Assembly (NCBI RefSeq): GCF_028462495.1
Contig: NZ_JAQOWX010000002.1
Span: 1 to 64,000, forward strand
Reading direction: 5' to 3'
Source: Roseateles_E sp005503085
GTDB taxonomy: Bacteria; Pseudomonadota; Gammaproteobacteria; Burkholderiales; Burkholderiaceae_C
DNA length: 64,000 nt
Shown: positions 41,694-50,781 of the stretch, piece after piece
How positions within the stretch are numbered: the first letter of the stretch is position 1
How the letters are laid out: each line of letters starts with the position of its first letter
Position numbers and translations under genes: made by a program
The notes under the pieces: model-generated
Database searches by the model: none
Told to the model about the DNA's origin: nothing
The model's input: the letters and a program-made list of their open reading frames with translations, nothing else

Positions 41694-43577
41694 ATGATGG
41701 AAAAGCAAACCCATTCCTTCCAGGCCGAGGTCAAGCAGATCCTGCACCTCGTCACCCATTCGCTGTACTCCAACAAGGAAATCTTCCTGCGCGAGCTGGT
41801 GTCCAACGCCTCGGATGCCTGCGACAAGCTGCGCTTCGAGGCCCTGGACCGGGCCGAGCTGTTCGAGGACACGCCCAATCTGGAAGTGCGCGTCAGCTTC
41901 GACGAGGCGGCCAAGACCGTCACCATCAGCGATAACGGCATCGGCATGAGTGCCGACGAAGCGATTGCGCACCTGGGCACCATCGCGAAGAGCGGCACGC
42001 GCGAGTTCATGGCCAAGCTGGAAGGCGACCAGAAGAAGGACGCCAACCTGATCGGCCAGTTCGGTGTCGGCTTCTACTCCGGCTTCATCGTCGCCGACCG
42101 CATCACGGTCGAGACTCGCCGCGCCGGCCTGAAGCCGGAAGAGGGCGTGCGCTGGAGCTCGGAAGGCACCGGTGACTATGAGGTCGAGACCATCAGCAAG
42201 ACCGGTCGCGGCACCGATGTGATCCTGCATCTGCGTGAGGGCGAGGAAGAGTTCCTGAAGACCTGGCGCCTGAAGTCCATCATCAGCAAGTACAGCGACC
42301 ATATCTCGCTGCCCATCCTGATGCGCAAGGAGGAGTGGGACGCCGAGAAGAGCGAGCAGGTCCTGACCGAGGCCTGGGAGCCGGTCAACAAGGCTTCGGC
42401 GCTGTGGGCGCGCAGCAAGAGCGAGGTCACCCAAGAGCAGTACGAGGAGTTCTACAAGCAGATCAGCTACGACCAGGAAGCGCCGCTGGCCTACACGCAC
42501 AACCGCGTCGAGGGCCGCAGCGAGTACACCCAGCTGCTCTACATCCCGAAGAAGGCACCCTTCGATCTGTGGAACCGCGACAAGCGCGGCGGCGTCAAGC
42601 TCTATGTCAAGCGCGTCTTCATCATGGACGATGCCGAGGCGCTGATGCCGGTCTATCTGCGCTTCGTCAAGGGCGTGATCGACTCGGCCGACCTGCCGTT
42701 GAATGTCTCGCGCGAGCTGCTGCAGGAGAGCCGCGATGTGAAGGCGATCCGCGAAGGCTCGACCAAGCGCGTGCTCTCGATGCTGGAGGCGCTGGCCGAC
42801 AGCGAGGACGCGGCCGAGAAGGCCAAGTACGCGGACTTCTGGAAGGACTTCGGCTCGGTGCTGAAGGAAGGCGTCGGCGAGGACCATCAGAACCAGGAGC
42901 GCCTGGCCAAGCTGCTGCGCTTCGCGTCCACCCATGCCGACGAGGGCGTGTCGCTGGCTGACTACCTGAGCCGCGCCAAGGAAGGCCAGGACGCGATCTA
43001 CTACATCACCGCCGATTCACTGCAGGCCGCCAAGAACAGCCCGCAGCTGGAGATCTTCCGCAAGAAGGGCATCGAGGTGCTGCTGCTGGTCGACCGCGTC
43101 GACGAGTGGATGCTCTCGCATCTGTATGAGTTCGAGGGCAAGCCGCTGCAGTCGGTGGCCAAGGGCGCGATCGATCTGGGCAAGCTGCAGGACGAGGACG
43201 AGAAGAAGAAGGCCGAGGAAGCCGCCGAGGCCAACAAGCCACTGCTGGACCGCCTGAAGGCCTCGCTGAAGGACCGTGCCAAGGATGTGCGCATCAGCAC
43301 CCGCCTGGTCGATTCGCCGGCCTGCATCGTCGTCGAGGAAGGCGATATGAGCGGCCACCTGGCGCGCCTGCTGAAGCAGGCCGGCCAGGCCGCGCCGAGC
43401 TCGCTGCCGACCCTGGAGATCAACGCCGATCACGCTTTGGTCAGGAAGCTGGACAGCAGCGCGCATTTCGACGACCTGGCCAACGTCATCTTCGATCAGG
43501 CGGTGCTGGCCGAGGGCGGCCATCTGGAAGATCCGGCCGCCTATGTGAAGCGGGTCAACGCGATGCTGCTCGGCTGA
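41694..43577 (+). CDS. htpG: Chaperone HtpG (Hsp90)
   Basis: 627 residues. The ATPase domain carries LYSNKEIFLRELVSNASDACDKLR, DNGIGM and GQFGVGFYSGF; the middle domain and dimerisation region follow. HtpG is the bacterial Hsp90, helping client folding and disaggregation with DnaK. Starts at 41694 or 41697 are both possible. A sigma-32 promoter precedes it. Confidence 0.97.
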   Translation: MMEKQTHSFQAEVKQILHLVTHSLYSNKEIFLRELVSNASDACDKLRFEALDRAELFEDTPNLEVRVSFDEAAKTVTISDNGIGMSADEAIAHLGTIAKSGTREFMAKLEGDQKKDANLIGQFGVGFYSGFIVADRITVETRRAGLKPEEGVRWSSEGTGDYEVETISKTGRGTDVILHLREGEEEFLKTWRLKSIISKYSDHISLPILMRKEEWDAEKSEQVLTEAWEPVNKASALWARSKSEVTQEQYEEFYKQISYDQEAPLAYTHNRVEGRSEYTQLLYIPKKAPFDLWNRDKRGGVKLYVKRVFIMDDAEALMPVYLRFVKGVIDSADLPLNVSRELLQESRDVKAIREGSTKRVLSMLEALADSEDAAEKAKYADFWKDFGSVLKEGVGEDHQNQERLAKLLRFASTHADEGVSLADYLSRAKEGQDAIYYITADSLQAAKNSPQLEIFRKKGIEVLLLVDRVDEWMLSHLYEFEGKPLQSVAKGAIDLGKLQDEDEKKKAEEAAEANKPLLDRLKASLKDRAKDVRISTRLVDSPACIVVEEGDMSGHLARLLKQAGQAAPSSLPTLEINADHALVRKLDSSAHFDDLANVIFDQAVLAEGGHLEDPAAYVKRVNAMLLG

Positions 43578-43584
43578 TCAGCCT

Positions 43585-44625
43585 TCATGCATCCCAGAAG
43601 ACGTACTCGTCTTCTGGGGGCACGTTGGGTACAGGCGGCGCTGTGTCCATCGCCTCCAGTTGCTCGCGCAGCTTGGCCACCTGGTCGTTCCAGTAGTTCG
43701 GTGTACCGAACCAGGGGAAGGCCTGCGGGAAGGCCGGGTCGCCCCAGCGCCGGGCCAGCCAGGCGCTGTGGTGGATCATCCGCAGGGTGCGCAGCGGCTC
43801 TATCAGGGCCAGCTCGCGGCGGTCGAATTCGGCCACCGTCTCATAGCCCTCGAGCACGCAGGCCAGCTGCTGGCGCATGCTGAGGGCATCGCCGGACAGC
43901 AGCATCCACAGGTCTTGAATGGCCGGGCCGGTCACCGCATCGTCGAGGTCGACGAAGTGCGGCCCCTTGTCTGGCGTCCACAGGATGTTGCCGGGATGGC
44001 AGTCGCCATGCAGGCGCAGCGTCTGCAGACCAGGAATCGCGTCAAAGGCCTGCTGGATCGCGTCCAGGCATTGCTGCACGACGGCGCTCCAGGCCGGCTG
44101 GATTTCCACCGGCACGCTGTCATGTGCCAACAGCCAGTCGCGCGCGATCAGGCCGGGTTGAGCACTGTCCCAGCGCAGCCGGTGTGCGAACGGCTGCCGC
44201 CGACCGACCCCATGGATGCGCCCGAGCAGCCGGCCTATCCAGGTCAGCACCTCGGGGTCCTCCAGCTCCGGGCCGCGCCCGCCCTGGCGTGCGGTGACCG
44301 CGAAGCGCTGGCCACGGTAGTGGCTCAGCGTGCTGGCCGCGTCGTCCTGGCCCAGCATCCAGGGCGCGGCCACCGGCACTTCAGCGTCGACCAGCTCCTG
44401 CGCGAAGCCATGCTCCTCCAGGATCTGTTCGTCGCTCCAGCGTCCGGGTCGGTAGAACTTGGCAACCGCAATACGGCCGTCCTCCAGATGCAGCTGCAGC
44501 ACCCGGTTCTCGTAGGAGTTCAGCTGCAGCATGCGGCCATCGCCATGGAGGCCGACGGCATCGAGGGCATCCAGCATGAACTCGGGCGTCAGGTCGCCAA
44601 AGCTGAAATCGTGATCAGTGCTCAT
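43585..44625 (-). CDS. srkA: Stress response kinase SrkA (YihE)
   Basis: 346 residues with a Ser/Thr kinase-like fold. The catalytic loop is LHGDCHPGNILW and the metal-binding segment is FVDLDDAVTGPA. It starts MSTDHDFSFGDLTPEFMLDA. SrkA counteracts stress-induced death in E. coli. It ends 8 bases from the convergent htpG. Confidence 0.93.
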   Translation of the reverse strand: MSTDHDFSFGDLTPEFMLDALDAVGLHGDGRMLQLNSYENRVLQLHLEDGRIAVAKFYRPGRWSDEQILEEHGFAQELVDAEVPVAAPWMLGQDDAASTLSHYRGQRFAVTARQGGRGPELEDPEVLTWIGRLLGRIHGVGRRQPFAHRLRWDSAQPGLIARDWLLAHDSVPVEIQPAWSAVVQQCLDAIQQAFDAIPGLQTLRLHGDCHPGNILWTPDKGPHFVDLDDAVTGPAIQDLWMLLSGDALSMRQQLACVLEGYETVAEFDRRELALIEPLRTLRMIHHSAWLARRWGDPAFPQAFPWFGTPNYWNDQVAKLREQLEAMDTAPPVPNVPPEDEYVFWDA

Positions 44626-44687
44626 CAAAAACGGCTGCGGCGCCAAGCCGGAGGCGGGCGCCGCAGCGAAGTGTCCGGAGCCAGAGC

Positions 44688-45485
44688 TTAACGGTGACCG
44701 TAGCGGGGTGTGTCGACCACCACGCCGACGATGTCATTCGGGGCCTCGTCCGGATACTGGGAGTCGGCGCTCAGCGGCTCGCCGAAGGGGCGGCTGTTGC
44801 GAAAGCCGGGCCGGGTTTCGCTGCGGGTCACGGCGACGCTGTCGTAGCGGCTGTCGGGCGCAAAGAAGGAGTCGTGGAACACGGCCGAGTCCTGCCAGAG
44901 GTTCTCTCGGCTGCTGCGGCGCGGCGTCTTGCTGCTGATGCTGGGGCGTGCCGGCGCCAGGTTCGGTGTCGGTGCGGGCTGCGGTCCCCGCGAGGCGCTG
45001 CTGCTGAAGGGCACCAGCAGCTGCAACTCGGCCGCGCTGGGCAGGTTGTCGATCGGGCAGCGCAGATAGCGCACCCGGCAGGCGCCCAGCACCGACTGCT
45101 TGATCTGCAGGCTGCGGCTGGAGGCATGGCGCTCGGCATCCAGGTCCACGGCCGCGAGCACGCGGCCATTGGGGCTGCAGATCGCAAACGTCACATGGGT
45201 GGCACCCAGCAGATCAAACCAGTAGCGCACCTGCTTGGCCTCGGTCGGCTGACAAAAGCGCACCAGCGGCAGCTTGGACAGGATGACGTGGTGAGGCAGG
45301 GCTTCCTTGAGCAGGCGGTAGACGCGCCGCTCATCGGTGCTGAAGACCGGGCGGGCGCTCAAGGCCCATTCGCTGGGCAGCGGCTTGGCGCCCTGGCTGG
45401 GTCGGCGCCAGACCCACAGCAGGGCCAGCGCGACAAAGCCGCAGGCAAAGACCAGCGCGATGATCCACGGAACGGTGGTTTGCAT
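44688..45485 (-). CDS. Membrane-anchored DUF2726 protein
   Basis: 265 residues. A single N-terminal membrane span (WIIALVFACGFVALALLWVW) is followed by a DUF2726 domain (about 45-165, with VFSTDERRVYRLLKEALP and FAICSPNGRVLAAVDLD). The C-terminal ~90 residues are Ser/Pro/Arg rich and look disordered. DUF2726 resembles a nuclease-like fold often next to topoisomerase-type domains; function unknown. Confidence 0.8.
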   Translation of the reverse strand: MQTTVPWIIALVFACGFVALALLWVWRRPSQGAKPLPSEWALSARPVFSTDERRVYRLLKEALPHHVILSKLPLVRFCQPTEAKQVRYWFDLLGATHVTFAICSPNGRVLAAVDLDAERHASSRSLQIKQSVLGACRVRYLRCPIDNLPSAAELQLLVPFSSSASRGPQPAPTPNLAPARPSISSKTPRRSSRENLWQDSAVFHDSFFAPDSRYDSVAVTRSETRPGFRNSRPFGEPLSADSQYPDEAPNDIVGVVVDTPRYGHR

Positions 45486-45531
45486 GTCCCTCGTGATCTC
45501 GATGAGTGGGGATGCGCCTCTAAACAAGCGC

Positions 45532-46344
45532 TTATTCAGCTGAATGTAACTGAATATTGTGACAAGCAACCCCGGGCCTACCCCCGGAAACGGGGTAGGC
45601 GCGGGAGTTGTCCCGTGATTGAGGGGGGTACTGTTTGGCGGCCTTGCCGGCGTCGTCGAACTGCGACTTGATCTCGGCCACGCCGTCGATGAAGTTGCCG
45701 AAGACCCGGGCATGGCGCTTGAACTGGAAGTCCAGTTCCGCCATATGGCGCTCGATGGCTTCGCCGACATGGGAGGCCACGGTGTCCGGCGGCAGGCGCA
45801 GCCAGGCTTCGGACTCCGAGCCGTCCCGCTCCACCTTGGCGCCGGCATTGCGGGCGATGCGCAGCATCGGCACGTTCTCGCTCAGCGCATGGATGAACAA
45901 GGTGTCGATGCCGCGATTGCGGGCGTGCAGGGCTGCATGCTCGAACAGCCGGGCGCCGAAGCCGCGACCCCGCGCCTTGCCCAGCACCGAGACGCCGAAC
46001 TCGGCCATGGCCGGCTTGCCCGGCAGTTGCGGCGATGGCTCGTAAGCCAGGTGCGCCATCGCCACCAACTCCAGCCGGCGGTTGAAGATGCCCAGCACCT
46101 CATCGCGGTCGAAGTTCAGGCCCATCGCGTACTTGGCAATCTGCTCGTCCGAGGCGGGGTAGCCGAAACGCAGATAGCGGTCGCGCGCGTCCAGCGACAG
46201 CAGATGCTCCTTGATGCGGCGCCGATGCCGGCGTGCCAGCGAGCGGATCGGCACCCAGGACGCCCAGCGCTGCAGGGCCGCCGCCGGTCCCCAGGCTGGG
46301 GCTGGCTCGGCGGCTGTCGGGCTGGGTGTCTCTGGCGCGGTCAT
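45532..46344 (-). CDS. GNAT-family N-acetyltransferase
   Basis: 270 residues. The acetyl-CoA-binding region is at about 115-145 (EFGVSVLGKARGRGFGARLFEHA), including the R-G-x-G-x-R/G-like loop. The first ~50 residues are Pro/Ala rich, then basic; the C-terminal ~60 residues look flexible. Substrate unknown. It is divergent from the rplM operon. Confidence 0.88.
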   Translation of the reverse strand: MTAPETPSPTAAEPAPAWGPAAALQRWASWVPIRSLARRHRRRIKEHLLSLDARDRYLRFGYPASDEQIAKYAMGLNFDRDEVLGIFNRRLELVAMAHLAYEPSPQLPGKPAMAEFGVSVLGKARGRGFGARLFEHAALHARNRGIDTLFIHALSENVPMLRIARNAGAKVERDGSESEAWLRLPPDTVASHVGEAIERHMAELDFQFKRHARVFGNFIDGVAEIKSQFDDAGKAAKQYPPQSRDNSRAYPVSGGRPGVACHNIQLHSAE

Positions 46345-46430
46345 GGCATTGGTCTGGTGAGGAGATTGGTGGAAACCCTGATTTTACATGGCCGACGTCG
46401 GCGTCTGTGCGTGATTGCTGTGTTGCCTGT

Positions 46431-46458
46431 TTGATTGCGGGGTCAGATCTGATACACT
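46431..46458 (+). promoter_or_regulatory. Promoter of the rplM-rpsI operon
   Basis: TTGATT (46431-46436), 16 bases, then TACACT (46453-46458) with TGn directly before it, an extended -10. A strong promoter is expected for ribosomal protein genes. Confidence 0.65.
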
Positions 46459-46464
46459 CGCGGG

Positions 46465-46490
46465 CTTTCCCGACATTGGCTGCGGGAAAG
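46465..46490 (+). promoter_or_regulatory. 5'-terminal stem-loop of the rplM leader RNA
   Basis: CTTTCCCG (46465-46472) pairs perfectly with CGGGAAAG (46483-46490), loop of 10 bases. It would lie at the very start of a ~155-base leader upstream of rplM. In E. coli, L13 is reported to repress its own operon through the rplM leader; this stem could be such a site, but that is inference. Confidence 0.5.
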
Positions 46491-46620
46491 AAGTCCGAGC
46501 GCAGTGCATGAGAGGTCGCCTTTGATAAGCGGCACCGAATGGCTGGCAAGGATAGGAATCAGCCATCCGACCGCCTGCTGGCCTCTTTATACAGGTTTGC
46601 AGGCACTCGAAAGTAATCTC

Positions 46621-47049
46621 ATGAAGACCTTCAGCGCCAAGCCGGCCGAAGTGACGCACGAGTGGTTTGTGATTGACGCCACCGACAAGGTGCTCGGACG
46701 TGTTGCCAGCGAAGTGGCACTCCGTTTGCGCGGCAAGCACAAGGCCATTTACACGCCTCACGTGGACACCGGCGATTTCATCGTCATCATCAACGCGGAA
46801 AAGCTGCGCGTTACGGGCAACAAGGCCAATGACAAGGTGTATTACCGTCATTCGGGCTTCCCGGGCGGCATCTACGCCACCAAGTTCAAGGACATGCAAG
46901 CCAAGCACCCGGGCCGCGCCCTGGAAAAGGCTGTCAAGGGCATGCTGCCCAAGGGTCCGTTGGGTTACGCCATGGTGAAGAAGCTGAAGGTCTATGCAGG
47001 TGGTTCGCACCCGCACGCCGCTCAGCAGCCCAAGGCTCTGGAAATCTAA
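46621..47049 (+). CDS. rplM: Ribosomal protein L13
   Basis: 142 residues, the standard length. It begins MKTFSAKPAEVTHEWFVIDA and contains DKVLGRVASEVALRLRGKHK and YRHSGFPGG. L13 is an early assembly protein of the 50S subunit. It forms an operon with rpsI, 10 bases downstream. Confidence 0.98.
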   Translation: MKTFSAKPAEVTHEWFVIDATDKVLGRVASEVALRLRGKHKAIYTPHVDTGDFIVIINAEKLRVTGNKANDKVYYRHSGFPGGIYATKFKDMQAKHPGRALEKAVKGMLPKGPLGYAMVKKLKVYAGGSHPHAAQQPKALEI

Positions 47050-47059
47050 GGAGCGGTTG

Positions 47060-47452
47060 ATGATCGGAAACTGGAACTATGGTACCGGCCGCCGCAAGTC
47101 GTCGGTCGCTCGCGTCTTCATGAAGAAGGGCACTGGCCAAATCATCGTCAACGGCAAGACCGTTGATGAGTATTTCGGCCGGCAGACCTCGATCATGGTC
47201 GTCAAGCAGCCGCTGATGTTGACCAACAACGGCGAAGCCTTCGACATCAAGATCAACGTCCACGGTGGCGGTGAGTCGGGTCAAGCTGGTGCAGCGCGCC
47301 ACGGCATCACCCGTGCGCTGATCGACTATGACGCAGCCCTGAAGCCCGAACTGAGCCGCGCCGGCTTCGTCACGCGCGATGCGCGTGAAGTCGAGCGTAA
47401 GAAGGTCGGCCTGCACGGCGCGCGTCGTCGGAAGCAGTTCAGCAAGCGCTGA
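47060..47452 (+). CDS. rpsI: Ribosomal protein S9
   Basis: 130 residues. It starts MIGNWNYGTGRRKSSVARVF and ends KKVGLHGARRRKQFSKR, the basic tail that reaches the decoding site. S9 is a 30S protein touching P-site tRNA. It is preceded by AAGGAG. Confidence 0.98.
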   Translation: MIGNWNYGTGRRKSSVARVFMKKGTGQIIVNGKTVDEYFGRQTSIMVVKQPLMLTNNGEAFDIKINVHGGGESGQAGAARHGITRALIDYDAALKPELSRAGFVTRDAREVERKKVGLHGARRRKQFSKR

Positions 47453-47486
47453 TCCTCTGGTTTGCCACTGCGGTGGCATGCCGGCA

Positions 47487-47520
47487 ACAAGGCCGCTGTG
47501 TTTTCGCAGCGGCCTTGTTT
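47487..47520 (+). terminator. Terminator of the rplM-rpsI operon
   Basis: ACAAGGCCGCTG (47487-47498) pairs with CAGCGGCCTTGT (47507-47518), a 12-bp perfect stem followed by TT and a T-rich stretch. It lies 35 bases after the rpsI stop. Confidence 0.85.
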
Positions 47521-47611
47521 CATTTCTGATCGCCCACAAATACCCTTGACGGCCATGGCTGCGCTGTTTGCGTAGACAATACAGGCTAGAACTAAACATT
47601 CAGGAAATCCT

Positions 47612-47986
47612 ATGAGCGCTGTTCTCGAAACTCCCCTGGCCGGTGCCGACGAGATGCCGGTGCCGCTGATCTTCACCGACAGCGCGGCCGACAAGGTGCG
47701 CGATCTGGTTGCCGAGGAAGGCAATCCGGAACTGAAGCTGCGTGTCTTTGTGCAGGGCGGTGGCTGCTCGGGCTTCCAGTACGGGTTCACCTTCGATGAG
47801 GCCGTCAACGAGGACGATACCCAGATGAACAAGAACGGCGTCACCCTGCTGATCGACGCAATGAGCTTGCAGTATCTGGCCGGTGCCGAGATCGACTACA
47901 AGGAAGACCTGCAGGGCGCGCAGTTCGTGATCAAGAATCCGAACGCGACCACCACCTGCGGTTGCGGTTCCAGCTTCTCGGTCTGA
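47612..47986 (+). CDS. erpA: Iron-sulfur cluster insertion protein ErpA
   Basis: 124 residues of the A-type carrier family. Three conserved Cys: C52 in GGGCSGF, C116 and C118 in TCGCG. ErpA passes Fe-S clusters to target enzymes, including isoprenoid-synthesis enzymes. It is flanked by terminators, so it is a single-gene unit. Confidence 0.96.
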   Translation: MSAVLETPLAGADEMPVPLIFTDSAADKVRDLVAEEGNPELKLRVFVQGGGCSGFQYGFTFDEAVNEDDTQMNKNGVTLLIDAMSLQYLAGAEIDYKEDLQGAQFVIKNPNATTTCGCGSSFSV

Positions 47987-48006
47987 GGCCTGGGCCTCAA
48001 AAAAGC

Positions 48007-48030
48007 AAAGCCGCCTTCGGGCGGCTTTTT
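48007..48030 (+). terminator. Terminator of erpA
   Basis: AAAGCCGCC (48007-48015), TTCG loop, GGCGGCTTT (48020-48028) and T run. It is a compact tetraloop terminator, 21 bases after the stop. Confidence 0.92.
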
Positions 48031-48050
48031 CATTGCTGCATGGGGCCCGC

Positions 48051-49160
48051 TCAGGCGGGATGAAGCGCACCCAGCAGGCGCGGGCCCGCAGCGCCGGTCA
48101 CGCTTGGCAGATTGCCCGGCAGGCCCTGAACAAAACGCTGGGCCAGCCAGGCGAATGCGGCTGCTTCGACCTGCATGGCCGGAAGGCCCCGGGCGTCGGT
48201 CCTCAGCACGGCCACGCTCGGCAGCAAGGCCTGCAGGCGCTGCATCAGCTGGCCGTTCAGCGCGCCGCCGCCGCAGACCAGCAGCTCGCTCGATGCCGGC
48301 CCGTGCCGGCGCAGGTCGCCGGCGATGCTGGCGGCGGTCAGTTCCAGTAGGGTGGCTTGCACATCCTGGGCGGCCGCCTGCGGCGCGTGACGCATCAAGA
48401 GGCGATCCAGCCAGTCGGGGTTGAACAGATCGCGCCCGGTGCTGCGCGGCGGCGCGAGCTGGAAGTAGGGCTCGGCACGCATGGCCTGCAAGAGCTCGGG
48501 CAGCGCCCGGCCTGTTGCCGCCCAGGCGCCATCGGCGTCATAGGGGCGGCCCAGATGGCGATCGGCCCAGTGATCCATCAGGCAGTTGCCCGGTCCGCAG
48601 TCGAAGCCTCGCGTGCTGCCGTCGCCGGCCAGCAGGCTGATATTGCTGATGCCGCCGATGTTCAGCACCGCGACATCGCGTCCGTCCTGGGCAAACAGCG
48701 CCCGGTGGAAGGCCGGCACCAGCGGCGCGCCCTGGCCGCCTGCGGCCAGATCACGGCTGCGCAGATCGCTGATCACCGCGATGCCGCTCAGCTCGGCTAG
48801 CAGGGCGCCGTTGAGGAGCTGTAGGGTGTAGCCACAGCCATCGAACTCGCCGGGCCGATGCCGGATGGTCTGGCCATGGGCGCCGAGGGCGCGGATCTCG
48901 CTGGGCTGGTGGCCGCTCTGGCTCAGCAACGCGTCGATCAGCTGTGCATAGGCGCGGGCCACGCCATTGGCCGCCAGTGCGCAACGGTGGGCCTCGTTGT
49001 CTCCCGGCGTGTTGAGTGCCAGCAGCTCGGCACGCAAGGCCGCATCGAAGGGGTGGTGGCTGTGGGCCAGCACGGAGATGCCGGCATCCAGGCGTGCCAG
49101 CACCGCATCGACACCGTCCAGCGAGGTGCCGGACATCAGCCCGATGAACAGATCGCTCAT
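48051..49160 (-). CDS. anmK: Anhydro-N-acetylmuramic acid kinase
   Basis: 369 residues. It begins MSDLFIGLMSGTSLDGVDAVL, with GHGQTIRH, NIGGISN and DCGPGNCLMD, all typical of AnmK. It phosphorylates and opens 1,6-anhydroMurNAc in peptidoglycan recycling. The M23 peptidase gene lies 18 bases upstream in the same direction, and both deal with peptidoglycan. Confidence 0.96.
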   Translation of the reverse strand: MSDLFIGLMSGTSLDGVDAVLARLDAGISVLAHSHHPFDAALRAELLALNTPGDNEAHRCALAANGVARAYAQLIDALLSQSGHQPSEIRALGAHGQTIRHRPGEFDGCGYTLQLLNGALLAELSGIAVISDLRSRDLAAGGQGAPLVPAFHRALFAQDGRDVAVLNIGGISNISLLAGDGSTRGFDCGPGNCLMDHWADRHLGRPYDADGAWAATGRALPELLQAMRAEPYFQLAPPRSTGRDLFNPDWLDRLLMRHAPQAAAQDVQATLLELTAASIAGDLRRHGPASSELLVCGGGALNGQLMQRLQALLPSVAVLRTDARGLPAMQVEAAAFAWLAQRFVQGLPGNLPSVTGAAGPRLLGALHPA

Positions 49161-49178
49161 CGTCCGGTCGGGGGGGCT

Positions 49179-50561
49179 TCAATCGGCGCCGCTGACGCCC
49201 ACGCCCATCGATTCGGCCGCCGAGAGCTGGCTCTTGACGCTGGCGACGGTCTGCTGGAACTGCGCCTTGGCACTGGCCGGCAAGGTGATGGCCTCCGAGG
49301 CGCGAGCGATCACGCGCGGATCCTGATGCTGACCCTTGACCCGGAACTCGAAGTGCAGATGCGGGCCGGTGGCCCAGCCGGTGGCGCCGACCGCACCGAT
49401 GCGCTGGCCCTGCTCGATGCGCTGGCCCTTCTTGACATCCATGCGGCTCAGATGCGCGTACACCGTCTGGCGCTCGCCGGCATGACGCACATAGATGACA
49501 TTGCCGAAACCGTTTTGCCAGCCTGCGAATTCGACCAGGCCATCGCCGACGGTGCGCACCGGCGTGCCGGTCGGCGCACCGAAGTCCGTGCCTAGATGGG
49601 CGCGCCACTTCTGCAGAATCGGATGGAAGCGCATCGCAAAACCGGAGGTCACGCGCGAGAACTCCATCGGGCTGGCCAGGAAGGCACGGCGCTTGCTCTG
49701 GCCGTCGAAGCCGTAAAAATTGCCCTTGCCGCTGGCCGAATCCTTGTACCAGACGGCCGAATAGCTCTTGCCGTTGTTGACGAACTCGCCCGCGATCACG
49801 CGGCCGGCGGCCTGGCCCCAGTTGATCGGCTCGCCATCGGCGGTCATGCTTTCGAACACCACCGAGAAGCGATCGCCCTTGCGCAGCTCGCGGTGGAAGT
49901 CGATATCGCCGGAGAACATATCGGCCATCTGCGAGGCGATCGCATCGGGAATGCCGGCCTCGTCGGTGGCGACAAACAGTGAGGAGCGCACCACACCACT
50001 GCCCAGGCGGACCTGGCTTTGCAGCGGGGCGGTCTCCAGCTTGGCGCTGAAGCCGGCAGCATGGCGCTGGATGCTCAGTCGGCTGAAATGGGTGGTCTGC
50101 TGCTCGGCCAGCTCGGCCGGGAAGCGCACGATCATCGACTGCACGGTGCCGGCGTCATCGGCGCTCAGCTGCACCATCTTGCCGACTCGGCCCTGCAGCA
50201 CGCGGCGGGCCAGCGGGTCATTGCGCAGGAACTCGGCGGCGGCCGGATCGAAAGCACCCATGCGGCGCAGCAACGAATCGGCGGTGTCGCTGGCGCGGGT
50301 CACATCGTTGCGCACCAGCGAAAGCTGATGGCTGGCCAGGGCGCTCAGCTGCTCTTCCAGGTCCAGGGTCTGGACCGGCTCGCTGATCAGCTGTCGGGGC
50401 AGGTCGGCGGCATTCGGCGCCAGCGGCGCGATACCGAAAGCGGTGATGGCAAAGCCGCCCAGCAGGCCGACCACGGTGCCGGTCAGTGCCCGTGGGTGCC
50501 GGGCCGCGAAAGCTTCGGCGCCTGTCAGCGCCCGCTTCAGTTCCGTTTTCCAGTCAGTCAC
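49179..50561 (-). CDS. M23-family murein endopeptidase
   Basis: 460 residues. A membrane segment near residue 30-50 (GTVVGLLGGFAITAFGIAP) is followed by an OapA-like region and a C-terminal LytM domain with the zinc ligands HLGTDFG and PHLHFEF. It probably cleaves peptide cross-links in peptidoglycan. No ATG fits: GTG at 50561 (reading VTDWKTELKRAL) is the likeliest start, TTG at 50567 is an alternative. It is divergent from tyrS. Confidence 0.88.
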   Translation of the reverse strand: MTDWKTELKRALTGAEAFAARHPRALTGTVVGLLGGFAITAFGIAPLAPNAADLPRQLISEPVQTLDLEEQLSALASHQLSLVRNDVTRASDTADSLLRRMGAFDPAAAEFLRNDPLARRVLQGRVGKMVQLSADDAGTVQSMIVRFPAELAEQQTTHFSRLSIQRHAAGFSAKLETAPLQSQVRLGSGVVRSSLFVATDEAGIPDAIASQMADMFSGDIDFHRELRKGDRFSVVFESMTADGEPINWGQAAGRVIAGEFVNNGKSYSAVWYKDSASGKGNFYGFDGQSKRRAFLASPMEFSRVTSGFAMRFHPILQKWRAHLGTDFGAPTGTPVRTVGDGLVEFAGWQNGFGNVIYVRHAGERQTVYAHLSRMDVKKGQRIEQGQRIGAVGATGWATGPHLHFEFRVKGQHQDPRVIARASEAITLPASAKAQFQQTVASVKSQLSAAESMGVGVSGAD

Positions 50562-50781
50562 GCTCAAGATGCCCAAGCCCTGTTGTTGTACCGGGCCGCA
50601 TGCGGGCCACCCGGCGTGGTCACCGGGGGTGTCCACTAGAATCTGGGGATTGCCGGACCACCCCATTTGGGGGGGATTTGGCAAAACAGCGGCGAGTATA
50701 ACGAGGCGAAAGCCGCGTCAACGCCAAGAAAACCCGATAAATCAAGGCTTTACCCTGGCCTGCGCACACAACTTTCCAAAC

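Noticed and set aside
40068..42935. A 955-residue minus-strand open frame opposite aroG and htpG
   Set aside because: It is the antisense shadow of two strongly recognised proteins and has no motif of its own.
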